Shown here piece by piece: positions 1-8,557 of a stretch of 28,261 bases of DNA. A program made the position numbers and the translations under genes. The stretch comes from Acrasis kona (taxonomy: Eukaryota > Heterolobosea > Eutetramitea > Acrasida > Acrasidae). The notes beneath the pieces are model-generated. The model was not told where the DNA came from and searched no databases. It saw only the letters and a list, made by a program, of their open reading frames with translations. How positions within the stretch are numbered: position 1 is the first letter of the stretch; the number at the start of each line of letters is the position of its first letter. Location of the stretch: contig JAOPGA020001063.1 of assembly GCA_026419775.2 (NCBI GenBank), positions 1 through 28,261 on the forward strand, written 5' to 3'.

Positions 1-57
1 TACAAAAAGGATTTCTCTGATGTCATTTATTTCAACGTCGTTCATGTGGTCAACCAT
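1..57 (-). CDS. possible 5' end of a leftward gene, cut by window edge
   Basis: On the minus strand an ATG at 57-55 opens a 19-codon frame that runs off the window without a stop (MVDHMNDVEINDIREILFV). It is too short to place in a family. The 300 bases to its right, up to the CSN7 stop, hold no convincing gene and could be its promoter. It may be chance. Confidence 0.2.
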   Translation of the reverse strand, partial: MVDHMNDVEINDIREILFV

Positions 58-369
58 ACAAGAAGGGGTAAGGAGTCCGCGGAGTCCAATTAACGATCAA
101 ATCGTTTTTAATAATTGTCACGCCGTGTTAAACTTAATATTCTTCTCGTTCTTTAAACGAATTTGATTGTTTAAAACACAATCACAATTCAAAAAGATGA
201 ACAACATCACAGTGAATGGATCAAACATCAGTCTTAACACAGTCGTATAGCATGGTAACACTTTTCTTCTACAAGCACAAACGGAACTTGTTATCAGCAC
301 AAGTAACGGGACGTGTGTACGAGTAGATCGACAAAGAAGAAAAAGAACATGTAAAATTTTAAAAATAAT

Positions 370-939
370 TTATTGTTTCAATGCATTCTGCTGAATTGTT
401 TTTTGTACCGAAGTAACACTTTGCTTCCACTCAGCCAACAGACTTTGTAGTTGCTTCCATTGTTCGTCCCCAAAGTTTCTCTGAACAGATTTACTATGCG
501 TCGTTATTAAAAAATGAAAATGAAGAAGAAACACATACATGATGTAAACCTTTTTTTCAAGTTGGTTTAGTCTTGCCTCAATTAACTTTGCAGATAGAGC
601 GCGGATTACATAATCTTCGACTTCGTCTTCAGTTATTTGTAATTTATTGGAGATGTCACCATATGAAAGTTCGCTCCTACCGTTACATAATTCACACAAG
701 CCTACAACACGCATTTTTGTGGTCAAGTTATCCTTGTTGATACCGCTGATTTGTTGTACGTCGTTTGTTGAGGAGAATTTAATGTAGTCTTCGTATGTTC
801 CTGAACCAACGATGGTTAAAAGAGTGTATAATTTGTTGTTTGATTTTTCCAACTGTTTTACGGCATCCAATTTCATCAAATCATCGAATTGATATGAGTT
901 TTGCAATGATTGCTTGACTGTGTCTTCAATATTGGACAT
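370..939 (-). CDS. CSN7: COP9 signalosome subunit 7 (PCI domain)
   Basis: This is a subunit of the COP9 signalosome, the complex that removes Nedd8 from cullins. The translation reads as a PCI/winged-helix protein: an N-terminal helical part (SNNKLYTLLTIVGSGTYEDY), then the winged-helix region (LSYGDISNKLQITEDEVEDY, VIRALSAKLIEARLNQ), then a C-terminal helix with QRNFGDEQWKQL. The frame is open throughout, but residues YVFLLHFHFLITTH are foreign to the family and come from a 45-base in-frame GT-AG intron at 494-538. The spliced CDS is complement(370..493, 539..939), 174 residues. This is shorter than typical animal CSN7, mainly at the C-terminus. AATAAA (369-374) overlaps the stop codon. The gene is divergent from PSMB2 with 119 bases between the start codons. 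The family call is firm. I cannot split CSN7a from CSN7b. Confidence 0.85.
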   Translation of the reverse strand: MSNIEDTVKQSLQNSYQFDDLMKLDAVKQLEKSNNKLYTLLTIVGSGTYEDYIKFSSTNDVQQISGINKDNLTTKMRVVGLCELCNGRSELSYGDISNKLQITEDEVEDYVIRALSAKLIEARLNQLEKKVYIMYVFLLHFHFLITTHSKSVQRNFGDEQWKQLQSLLAEWKQSVTSVQKTIQQNALKQ

Positions 940-1058
940 GATGAATAATGTGAAATGTCCAAGACAAGTTGAGTCAACTAGCTACCTCGGAAGAGCAAGG
1001 TAAAAATAGTTCGATCTTGCGTCAACCAAATTACAAGAATCAAACAAAGAGATCAACA
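940..1058. promoter_or_regulatory. shared bidirectional promoter region CSN7 / PSMB2
   Basis: Only 119 bases separate the two start codons, so both 5' UTRs and both promoters must fit here. I see no clear TATA box. Both products work in ubiquitin-dependent turnover, so co-regulation is plausible, but that is inference. Confidence 0.55.
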
Positions 1059-1774
1059 ATGTCAGATTGTGTTATTGGTATGGTACTTGTTCTTTGATAT
1101 GTTATTTATTCAATGTTTTCAGGTATTGTAGGAAAAGATTACGTTCTTCTAGCTGCAGACGCAACAGCGGCCTTCAGCATCATTCTAATGAAGGACAACG
1201 AAGATAAAATTTTAAAACTTGACGACAATAAACTATTGGCGGCATCAGGAGAAGCTGGTGATCGCGTACAATTCACAGAATACATTCAGGTTTGTACAGT
1301 TTGATGTGTAATTGATCCTAATGAACAAAATAGAAAAATCTTTCTTTATATAAATTTAGAAACGACAGAGCACTCTCCACACACGGAGCAGCACATTTCC
1401 TACGTGGTGAACTTGCCACAGCATTGAGAAAGAATCCCTACCAAGTCAACATGCTTCTGGCTGGGTATGATAAGGAAATTGGAGGTTCATTGTACTATGT
1501 TGATTATTTGGCAAGTATGCAGAAGGTACCTTTTGGAGCACATGGTTACGGTTCCTACTTTGTGTGGTCCATTTTAGATAAGTACGCACATCTTGACATG
1601 GACCTTGATGAGGGAATTGATGTACTAAACAAGTGCATTGCTGAAGTTCAAAAGAGATTGTTATTGAGCACTCCCCGATTTATAGTGAAGGTAGTTGATA
1701 AGAATGGAACACGAGAGGTGTCCTTGGACAATTCAGAGAGAGCAAAGATTCAACAAGATAAGATGGACGCATAA
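1059..1774 (+). CDS. PSMB2: 20S proteasome subunit beta type-2 (beta-4 position)
   Basis: This is a structural subunit of the 20S core; it is one of the inactive beta subunits and lacks the catalytic N-terminal threonine. The three exons are 1059-1077, 1123-1289 and 1334-1774, with GT-AG introns of 45 and 44 bases, giving 208 residues, the usual family length. Exon 1 encodes only MSDCVI. The second acceptor at 1333 is fixed by alignment, since it restores IQKNLSLYKFRNDRALSTHG opposite human [20 protein letters not shown]. Later landmarks are NMLLAGYDKEIGGSLYYVDY and PFGAHGYGSY. The stop codon (1772-1774) overlaps AATAAA at 1774-1779. Identification is secure. Confidence 0.95.
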
Positions 1775-1959
1775 ATAAAAAAACACATTCATTGTACTAT
1801 TTTGATGTTTAATGTACAAATGGCTTCCACAAGTTTCTTTTGGTGTGTAGGTCTCAAACAATGAGGTTCATGGTGCGGTGTTTGTCTGTTTGGTTAAGTT
1901 TGGTATGCTTGCGCAATTTTAGACAACAAACTTTTTTAATTACAAACACACAACTAGCG

Positions 1960-3761
1960 ATGACCTCACAGTTTTCTGCCCCAGATATGCTGGATAGGTT
2001 AAAGCAGGAGTTTGAAGTGCAAAGGTCTCAAATTATGATTGCGAAGACTGAAACAGAACGTATCAAAAGTGAACTAAACGAACAAGTTCAGCTCGGTAAA
2101 AAAGTAGGTTCACATTATAAACATTCCAGACTCAACGTTAGTACTATGATGCGGCATATTTCCAAAACATTAAAATACACAAACTGTTAGAAGTAAATGG
2201 GAGACTTCTTAAAATTCTGGACGACACAATCCCCTTACTACCCCAAGAGGTATGTCCATCCACCTTGTAAAACAATAACAATAAATAGTCACAAGACATG
2301 TTAAGAAGGGAAGTGGATTTGGCAAAGAAAGTTTCTGTGACGGACATTAAAAAACGTATTAAAATCCTCCACGCAAAAAATAGCGGGGACCAAATCAACA
2401 CGGCTGATGCCGAGCTATATATTGATGATGAAGCAAAAAATGCCTCATCACCTCTAGTTGATGGCAAGTACTTTCTTTACAATAGTCTTTTAACTCTGTA
2501 GAAAGGAGAACAAGGTCTAATGGGGATCAAATGAGGGTCGAAGACGATGCAAACGAACCCAATACATCCAACGATGATGGTGACGAGGTAATGGATCTCA
2601 ACGGAAAGAATGGCTCAGCAGACAAGTAATTAACACATTTTACAATGCTAACTATTTTTAGACTAAATAATGAAAACTTGCCAGAAGATAAGAGAGTTCC
2701 AAAATCACTAAAGAAACGCGCCGTACTGACTCATGACCAAAGTGTTTCTTCCATTTCATTTTCTGCTGCCGGAGACTACATGACCACAGGAGGAAAGGGA
2801 GTAGTCAAGATGTGGGACACAACACAAGAAGCACTAGATTCTATAACCAACCCATCAACACCCACTGATTCCATCCTAAAGACCGAAATAGAATGTGTCA
2901 AAGGAGCATACATTAGGACTTGCAAGCTCTCAAGCGACGACAAGTACATGGTCGTGTGTGGAGAGACCAAAGAGGTGGTCGTTGTTGACTTGACTCAACA
3001 GGTTCCAAGAATCAAACTCACGTTACAAGTAAGTGACTGCAAGTGAGACGTACACTTTTAACAATGACAGCAGGAGGATGTTGACTTCCATTACGCATTG
3101 ACCCTCAGCTTGGATGGAAAGTACTGCTATAGTTGCTTCTCTGATGGAATGATTGGAATGTGGGATCTAAACAACGGCGATCTAGTTAGAAGACTAATAG
3201 GACACGAAGATAGTGTTTCATGTGTGGATTTGACGCCTGATGGAACGAAATTAATTTCTGGTACTTTTACTTTTACACATTTTCACTAACCGTCACAAAG
3301 GATCATTGGACAAAACCATGAAGATATGGGACGCACATGAAGGAAGGCCCATCGAGACCTATCAGATGCAGTCAAGAATATTCACACTAGGTGCATGCCC
3401 AACAGCACCATCTTGGATAGCCGTTGGACTTGAAAACAGTTACGTAGAAGTAGTCAACACTGAGCCATCCAACTCTAAAAATTATCAACTACACCTCCAC
3501 GAAAACTGTGTGTTAAGTCTAAAGTTTGTAAGTGACATTTTTTTTACAATTAATCATTATTTGTAGGCACCTGGCGGATCTTGGTTTGTAACTGGAGGAA
3601 AGGATAAATACATTAATACATGGAAGGCGCCCTACGGTCCTGGTACTTTCCGCACGAAAGAAAGTAATTCCATTCTAAGTTGTGATGTGTCACCAGATGG
3701 TAAATATGTTGTGACGGGCTCATGGGAGAAGATGGCAACAATTTATGACGTAGAATTTTAG
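1960..3761 (+). CDS. TLE: Groucho/TLE transcriptional co-repressor
   Basis: This is a nuclear co-repressor recruited by DNA-binding factors through its WD40 propeller; it oligomerises through the N-terminal Q domain. There are eight exons: 1960-2103, 2142-2249, 2289-2463, 2502-2625, 2662-3028, 3074-3260, 3301-3527 and 3567-3761. Seven introns of 36-45 bases separate them, giving 508 residues. The Q domain (about 1-105) shows MLDRLKQEF, YYDAAYFQNIKIHK and REVDLAKKV. A short acidic linker follows (about 105-160). The WD40 part then shows TGGKGVVKMWD, CFSDGMIGMWDL, SLDKTMKIWD, YQLHLHENCVLSLKF and SNSILSCDVSPDGKYVVTGS, all diagnostic of TLE rather than Tup1. Animal TLEs are about 700-770 residues; the loss is in the GP/CcN/SP linkers. 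Intron 3 (2464-2501) is forced by frame to start GCAAGT. AATAAA follows the stop by two bases. Confidence 0.95.
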
Positions 3762-3791
3762 TGAATAAAAATTGTGTTTTTTTAATTTATT
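3759..3791. terminator. overlapping convergent 3' ends of Groucho and TRIAP1
   Basis: The Groucho stop (3759-3761) is followed by AATAAA at 3764-3769. TRIAP1, on the other strand, stops at 3782-3784 with its AATAAA at 3786-3791, inside the last codons. Twenty bases separate the stop codons. Because cleavage normally occurs 10-30 bases past the signal, each mRNA should end inside the other gene. Confidence 0.7.
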
Positions 3792-4204
3792 TGTGTTATT
3801 GTCCATGATTCGTCTTCAGCGTCGTTGGCTCTCCTTTCTAATTGAACTGATAAATTCTTGGTTCTTACTGAAACTAACATGCATTGACGGAAACTATCCC
3901 AGTCTGATTTACATGTCAAATTTGGTTCTACTCTTCCCTGTGTGAACTCCTTCTGGAACCAATATGTGAAACAATCATCGTACATTTTCTTTAGTCTTGG
4001 ACATTCCTTTTCCAAATTTATTGTCACTGTTGTTGTTTCTTTGTTTGGATCATGTAATGACTTTTCTGTTCTGCCGATCGCGACTGCATCTGAAAGTGGT
4101 AGTGGGGCTGGTGGTTCTGTTGGTGGTAGAGGTTCGTTGCTTGTAGACATTTGATGCTTTACAATATTTTGAGAATCTTCAATTCCGGAGAGGTTGATGG
4201 TCAT
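3782..4204 (-). CDS. TRIAP1: TRIAP1/Mdm35-like twin CX9C intermembrane-space protein
   Basis: Mdm35/TRIAP1 is a small mitochondrial intermembrane-space chaperone that partners the Ups/PRELI phospholipid carriers. The conserved core has two CX9C pairs (CPRLKKMYDDC and CKSDWDSFRQC) with the family's FTYWFQKEFTQG between them, matching human YDQCFNRWFAEKFLKG. The protein is 140 residues from the first ATG (4204-4202) or 122 from the second (4150-4148). Human TRIAP1 is 76, so there is an N-terminal extension of about 60 residues, Pro/Thr-rich, which I cannot assign. The second ATG gives the simpler protein. It is convergent with Groucho. The poly(A) signal lies within the last sense codons. Confidence 0.82.
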   Translation of the reverse strand: MTINLSGIEDSQNIVKHQMSTSNEPLPPTEPPAPLPLSDAVAIGRTEKSLHDPNKETTTVTINLEKECPRLKKMYDDCFTYWFQKEFTQGRVEPNLTCKSDWDSFRQCMLVSVRTKNLSVQLERRANDAEDESWTITQIN

Positions 4205-4389
4205 GATTTATCACCTTCAATACCACTGCTATGACAGCTTTGGTTCATGCCATAGGGTGCTGTAATTTTAGATGTACTGAATTGTGATCCCAATATGCAA
4301 AAAATCTGCACTTTCAAAGACGACAAACTACATTTTGGTATATGTCCCTTAAGATAAACAAATGAATGTCGTGGTTTGGAACAAAGCAT
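4201..4389 (-). CDS. 62-residue ORF just upstream of TRIAP1 (possible uORF)
   Basis: This minus-strand ORF starts with ATG at 4389 and ends in TGA at 4203-4201, overlapping the first TRIAP1 ATG as ATGA. It resembles no family I know; it has four cysteines and no signal peptide or domain. It could be an upstream ORF in the TRIAP1 leader, or chance. If TRIAP1 starts at its second ATG, the overlap means nothing. Confidence 0.2.
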   Translation of the reverse strand: MLCSKPRHSFVYLKGHIPKCSLSSLKVQIFCILGSQFSTSKITAPYGMNQSCHSSGIEGDKS

Positions 4390-4427
4390 TAATCAGTAAT
4401 GTATATTTATTAAAAACTAAGTTCAGA

Positions 4428-4661
4428 CTATAAGCCCACAATGTTTGTGCTCAATTGTTTAGGAATCCTTCCAAGGTTACTTGCTCTTTTTGGTTTGGTT
4501 GTCAGTGCTGCGGGGACTCTGGTAGTTGCGACCTTGGTTGCCGCAGTTGGTGGAGGTTTGTTAACAAGGATTTCCGCCTCCTCCATACCAACCATCTTTT
4601 GAGAAAGCACGGAGAGAGCCAACAGGCACAACACAAGAAGCGAGAGTACCACTCTGTTCAT
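4428..4661 (-). CDS. small secreted protein, family unknown
   Basis: This 77-residue ORF has a convincing signal peptide: MNRVV, then a Leu-rich core (LSLLVLCLLALSVLS), with cleavage likely near residue 20. The mature part is short, rich in Ala, Thr, Pro and Lys, with no cysteines (TAATKVATTRVPAALTTKPK). A candidate AATAAA lies about 30 bases past the stop. I do not recognise a family. A secreted peptide, or the N-terminus of a longer spliced protein, would both fit. Confidence 0.45.
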   Translation of the reverse strand: MNRVVLSLLVLCLLALSVLSQKMVGMEEAEILVNKPPPTAATKVATTRVPAALTTKPKRASNLGRIPKQLSTNIVGL

Positions 4662-4751
4662 TTTTTTATCTTTGCTGTACTTTTGACATGTGGCATAAAG
4701 TTAACCATCCGCACTAATATTTTTAGGGTTAGATAAATGCCGCAAATCTAT

Positions 4752-5063
4752 ATATTGCTGGTAAAAGTCAAGTTAATCATCAAATTCAAGTCAATCACCA
4801 ATTTGTGTAAAACTGATGGATATAATATTTTACAATTTTCAACATCAAATACCAAACGCATGGCACAACGACTCGCATATTAGTTAACNTTTACTTGAAG
4901 TACTCTTAATAGGGTACACAACTAGTATGAAAGATGTCGTTGTCGATTGCCTTATCATAGAGATATTGGTGCCTAAAAATGGTCAACCAAGAGAAAATGA
5001 TTANCTTGACCCTGCAATTCAATTTATAAACAAAGTGATTAACTTGACTTTTACCAGCAATAT
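4752..5063. repeat. 28-bp perfect inverted repeat, arms 4752-4779 and 5036-5063
   Basis: The left arm reads ATATTGCTGGTAAAAGTCAA then GTTAATCA. The right arm is its exact reverse complement, with a 256-base spacer. Degenerate copies of the CAAGTTAATCA core occur just inside both arms (CAAGTCAATCA at left; GGTCAAGNTAATCA read on the minus strand at right), so the symmetry extends inward imperfectly. Two single N bases fall in the spacer. No ORF or clear target duplication is visible. It could be a small non-autonomous DNA element or a foldback sequence. Confidence 0.6.
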
Positions 5064-5337
5064 GAAAAAGTGCATTTGAAGTCAGACTTGGGCTCACATG
5101 TTATGTAGTTGCCATTCTGTTCATTTTGATCAATGCTAAACTCATGGACAATATTAAAAGGTACAGCACCGTGTGTGTACCGAACACCATAATAAGCAGT
5201 GCGAAGAGACTTCTCAAAGCAACTTTTTATCATCAATCCTGAATGTTCTTGGTAGTTACAACAGACAAAAAGTAATTTAAGTTGTACTAATCAGTCAGGA
5301 ACACCACATCAAATCAAGAATCGTTTGAAATTGAAGA

Positions 5338-5600
5338 ATGGATTACACTAAAAAGACGTGACATAATCATGGCTGGTGATTTTAACGTCGAAACCAACGA
5401 ATCTTAACAACGCGGCCGACATCTAACCAACGTGGTGGACAAATTTTACCTCTCTTCAGCAACAACATTCTCAGAAAATTGTATTGATAATATCTGGTTC
5501 CTCAGACCTACTCGAAATTTCGCCGTTTCAACAGTAATCTACAGAGCACCGTTGGCCATCATAAATTATTATTCGTAGCCTCCTTCGTATCCTCAATTGC
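5338..5600 (+). pseudogene. decayed endonuclease-like segment (probable LINE relic)
   Basis: One frame reads RRDIIMAGDFNVETNES then a stop, and continues as CIDNIWFLRPT; after a frame change it gives STVGHHKLLFVASF. GDFN, then a D-x-I strand, then an HH motif is the order of the C-terminal half of an exonuclease-endonuclease-phosphatase (APE-type) domain, as in LINE ORF2. It carries at least one stop and one frame change. No reverse transcriptase follows; the next 500 bases are non-coding. Family assignment rests on short motifs only. Confidence 0.4.
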
Positions 5601-6127
5601 ACATCTGAGCCAGCCGCAGCTGCCACTGTTAACCTACTAAAACAAGCTAATCAATTCCCTCTTTGATATCTCGAGACTCGCTCTTATCATCCCTGATGTT
5701 CCATGAACAGGTAATGATTTTATTTGTTCATTTGGAGATATGGGTGTTTGCATTCAGCAATCCTTCTCGCTAGCAAGGGAATCAATCCCAAAGCTTCCTA
5801 GTACCGATACCACACCCGCATCAACGTTCCCACAAAGGAGAGATAAATGCACTACTACTCGTCTTTATTCGTAAAAGGTTTGTAACTAGGAATCATTGAC
5901 ATCATGCACCTGAAGTCTCATCTCACAAAGCAAAGTATTTGAATTTGGTACCTTTTCAGTATTATGTTATCGTTGTGGATAGAGAAGATGAGCACTTTAA
6001 AAGAACAGCATCTGGTGTAAAAGAAATTTCGTTCAATAAATTTTCTGTTTTATATAAAAGTCATGACCGACATTCATTGATTGATTAAAAATTAACATGG
6101 CATTTGGTGTTTGACGAACCGTTTAGA

Positions 6128-6790
6128 TTAGCTCTTTCCCATCTTGCGTACCTTTCTCACTCCATTATTGTTCGATTTCTTGTTCGATTTCTTCTTCTCC
6201 ACTTTCTTTTTATCCACTTTCTTTTCAATAGCCTTTTTGACCTTCTTCTTGTCAACCTTTTTCACCTCGTCTTTGGTATCCTTCACAATGTGAACATTAA
6301 AGTCTATTATAACTTTTTTCGAAATTATGTCGTCCTTCATGATCTGCTTTCGTTGTGTCGAGTCACTCAGCATGAAGGTTTTGTCTGTAGCTCTGACGAC
6401 CGTTGTGTAGTGTGGAGGGTTTTCCAACCCAATGATTACCACTCCCTCTTTTGACAATGTATCAATGATTCTATCTATTAGCTTCTTTTCTTTATTTTCT
6501 GAACCTAGTCTTGGCGTCACATAACGCAGACGAGTATTGAGCTCCTTATTGGTAAAGTTGACACTCAGTTTGATCGCAATTCTCATTTCTTTTGGGGACA
6601 TACCATTTCTTGGGGTTACAAGTGGAAATTCTTTCGTAAGGGTATCAATTAGTTTTTTCTTAAATTCTTTCTTTTGCGGTGTATTTATCTTCGCTTCAAA
6701 AGCGATGTGAGTCATAGCATTTAATGCAGAGTATATGCCACATTGATCAGAGTAGTCTCCCTGGGAAGCTGAGATGTTTTGTCTCACCAT
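6128..6790 (-). CDS. papain-like (C39-like) cysteine peptidase with Lys-rich tail
   Basis: The start is taken at ATG 6790-6788, since residues upstream of it look like leader. The product is 220 residues. It shows the pattern of a minimal papain-fold peptidase: DQCGIYSALNAM with candidate nucleophile C17 (Q16 as oxyanion residue), HYTTVV with H127, and LSDSTQ with D143. About 50 residues of nearly pure Lys/Val/Asn/Asp follow (KKVDKKKVKKAIEKKVDKKK), a likely nucleic-acid-binding or nuclear tail. There is no signal peptide and no transmembrane segment. The next gene (6938, +) is divergent and also encodes a strongly basic small protein. The family is inferred from motifs alone. Substrate unknown. 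Confidence 0.55.
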   Translation of the reverse strand: MVRQNISASQGDYSDQCGIYSALNAMTHIAFEAKINTPQKKEFKKKLIDTLTKEFPLVTPRNGMSPKEMRIAIKLSVNFTNKELNTRLRYVTPRLGSENKEKKLIDRIIDTLSKEGVVIIGLENPPHYTTVVRATDKTFMLSDSTQRKQIMKDDIISKKVIIDFNVHIVKDTKDEVKKVDKKKVKKAIEKKVDKKKVEKKKSNKKSNNNGVRKVRKMGKS

Positions 6791-6937
6791 GTTATTTTTT
6801 ATTCTAATTAACCTACAACCGAACTTCAAACAAGAAGTTATTATTAACACCATCCAATGATCATCTTCAGAAAGTTATAAATATAATAACCGGTTATACG
6901 AATATAAAATAATTGGAAGTGTCCAGTTCATTCATAA

Positions 6938-7243
6938 ATGACAAAACGAAACAACACCAAAACTACAAAACCCATGCCCAAGAAGCAGTCAGTGACAGTA
7001 AACCGTACAAAGAACCAGAGAAAAGGTGGATCTGCATTAAGAAAGCAAACTGTTGAAAAGGCCAAGCCCTTAATGAAAGAAGTAATGAAAATAGTAGGTC
7101 CAGCAGCATTAACAGCAGGTGCCGAAAACATTACTAATAAAGCATTGGACGAGGCATATGAAAGATATAAGAAAAAGAACAAAAGCAGCAGTAGCAACAA
7201 GAGCAGCAGTAGCAACAGCGGAAGCAACAGCAACAGCAAATGA
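6938..7243 (+). CDS. small basic protein with Ser/Asn-rich tail
   Basis: This is a 101-residue ORF from ATG 6938 to TGA 7243, with AATAAA 10 bases past the stop. The N-terminal 40 residues are very basic (KPMPKKQSVTVNRTKNQRKG). A helix-prone middle follows (VGPAALTAGAENITNKALDE, AYERYKKK), then a tail of (Ser/Asn) repeats built on an AGC/AAC microsatellite (7188-7240). There is no signal peptide and no known domain. A DNA- or RNA-binding role is a guess from charge. The start codons of this gene and the peptidase are 147 bases apart, facing away from each other. Confidence 0.5.
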   Translation: MTKRNNTKTTKPMPKKQSVTVNRTKNQRKGGSALRKQTVEKAKPLMKEVMKIVGPAALTAGAENITNKALDEAYERYKKKNKSSSSNKSSSSNSGSNSNSK

Positions 7244-7323
7244 TACAGTATTAATAAACTAACTTTTTCATCAACATAGTTTGAGAATTTTTTTCACCGC
7301 AGACGAAACTAATGCTCATCTAA

Positions 7324-7722
7324 TTATCCTAACCCAAGTTCACAAAACTCAATACTTGATCTATTGAAGTATGATTTCAACCAAAAAAATATATGTTTCG
7401 GTGTTGGAGCTGGGTGACCGTAAAACGGTGTTAAGTTGGAAGTGCCCGCACCCAGTCTCAAGTCATTCTCGCTGAATCCATAGGACACCAAGCTAATGGA
7501 GAATCCGACTAATAGTACTACACCTCCAATAAACATGGATATACTCATCAAGGCACCCATGACTTGAGATAGTACTTGTGGCTTTGCTTCGACTGGTGCA
7601 TAAGCTGTTTGGATGACTGTTTTCTGTGTCACGGTGGTTGCACCAGGTCTGTGTAGAACTTTTGTTGGTAGTGTGTTTGCTGTTGTAGTATTAACTTTCG
7701 TAGTTGGGAAGAAAATCCCCGT
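7324..7722 (-). CDS. one-span membrane protein ORF, 5' end unresolved
   Basis: The minus-strand frame is open from about 7722 to a stop at 7324. It reads a Thr-rich stretch (FFPTTKVNTTTANTLPTK), then one strong hydrophobic segment (VMGALMSISMFIGGVVLLVG, FSISLVSYGF), then a polar tail with FYGHPAPTPKH. No ATG precedes the hydrophobic segment, so the first coding exon is probably upstream; MIKLGSIFV at about 7785 is a candidate, but I could not find a junction that keeps the frame. If only the part from the first internal ATG is used, the protein is about 75 residues. Family unknown. Confidence 0.35.
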   Translation of the reverse strand, partial: TGIFFPTTKVNTTTANTLPTKVLHRPGATTVTQKTVIQTAYAPVEAKPQVLSQVMGALMSISMFIGGVVLLVGFSISLVSYGFSENDLRLGAGTSNLTPFYGHPAPTPKHIFFWLKSYFNRSSIEFCELGLG

Positions 7723-8418
7723 TGTTCAAATCAAATTAAAAAACAAACTTAAACAAAAATAGAACCTAATTTAATCATTTCAGAGGTTTTGCAAATAACT
7801 AATAAGTCATTTGATGGTCGATGTCAGCTATTAAAGGTGCACTAACTAACTGCACGAGAAAGATTTGAAATAATAAAAGTCTGACTCCAAAATCTGATTG
7901 AAAATTCGTTTTTTATTGTTACATAATATGCTTTAAATGCTTATTCATTCTCAATGGTCCTTTCTGAATGCAACATTAAAAGCTGCTCTTTTGAATAGAT
8001 TGTTGGATTCAATAACGGGTGTAATTGCTAATTGATCATTTTCAACCGATAACGCCAATGATGATGATGGTTGTTGTTTTAATGACATCTAGTAATATCA
8101 TCCATGACCACCTTAAACATTTGTTCCAAATCACATTTTTAAAATTCACCATAAATAAATATTTATTGAACCATTCTTCAACATCTAATATATATAATAT
8201 ACTAGTTGTCCTTGTTTTCTACACTCACTAATCAATCCAACGATTGATTCTTCCATGCTCTCATGATTAACGTTAATAAACTAATTAAGGATAAACTATA
8301 CACTGGAAAGGCATATTCCATGTCTTGTAATATAAAAAATGTCGGACGAAAAGCTGGCGAATAAGACCCTGTAATCTTTCTGATTTTAATCTTTTCCATT
8401 TCAAACATGCAAAACTAT
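7723..8418. other. non-coding AT-rich stretch
   Basis: Stops are frequent in all frames. A short plus-strand ORF at 8025-8231 is low-complexity and hydrophobic with no homology that I recognise. I see no repeat or RNA gene until the tRNA at 8419. Confidence 0.5.
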
Positions 8419-8491
8419 TGCCTCAAGCGTGGATCGAACACGCTACCTTACGATCTTCAGTCGTACGCTCTCCCAGATGAGCTATTGAGGC
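8419..8491 (-). tRNA. tRNA-Phe: tRNA-Phe (anticodon GAA)
   Basis: Read on the minus strand it folds as a full cloverleaf: acceptor GCCTCAA/TTGAGGC, D stem GCTC/GAGC, anticodon stem TACGA/TCGTA around loop CTGAAGA (GAA at 34-36), variable AGGTA, T stem GCGTG/CACGC with loop TTCGATC, discriminator A. There is no intron. The A box (TAGCTCATCTGGGAGAGCG) and B box (GTTCGATCC) are canonical. A TTTT run on the transcribed strand just past the 3' end serves as the Pol III terminator. It lies 66 bases downstream of the desaturase stop, on the same strand. Confidence 0.97.
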
Positions 8492-8557
8492 TGTTAAATT
8501 TGTACAGTGAAAAGCTTTATCATACAATTCAAGTATACAAAATTCTGTTGTTTTTAT

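Noticed and set aside
1113-1304. Separate short ORF inside PSMB2
   Set aside because: It is exon 2 read through into the intron; splicing at 1289/1334 restores the proteasome subunit exactly.
1290-1359. A 70-base second PSMB2 intron ending at 1359
   Set aside because: It leaves the wrong phase and drops the KNLSLYKFR segment; the acceptor at 1333 fits frame and family.
6928-7239. Leu-rich minus ORF opposite the basic protein
   Set aside because: Made by the complement of the AGC/AAC microsatellite; the plus frame has ATG, stop and a poly(A) signal.
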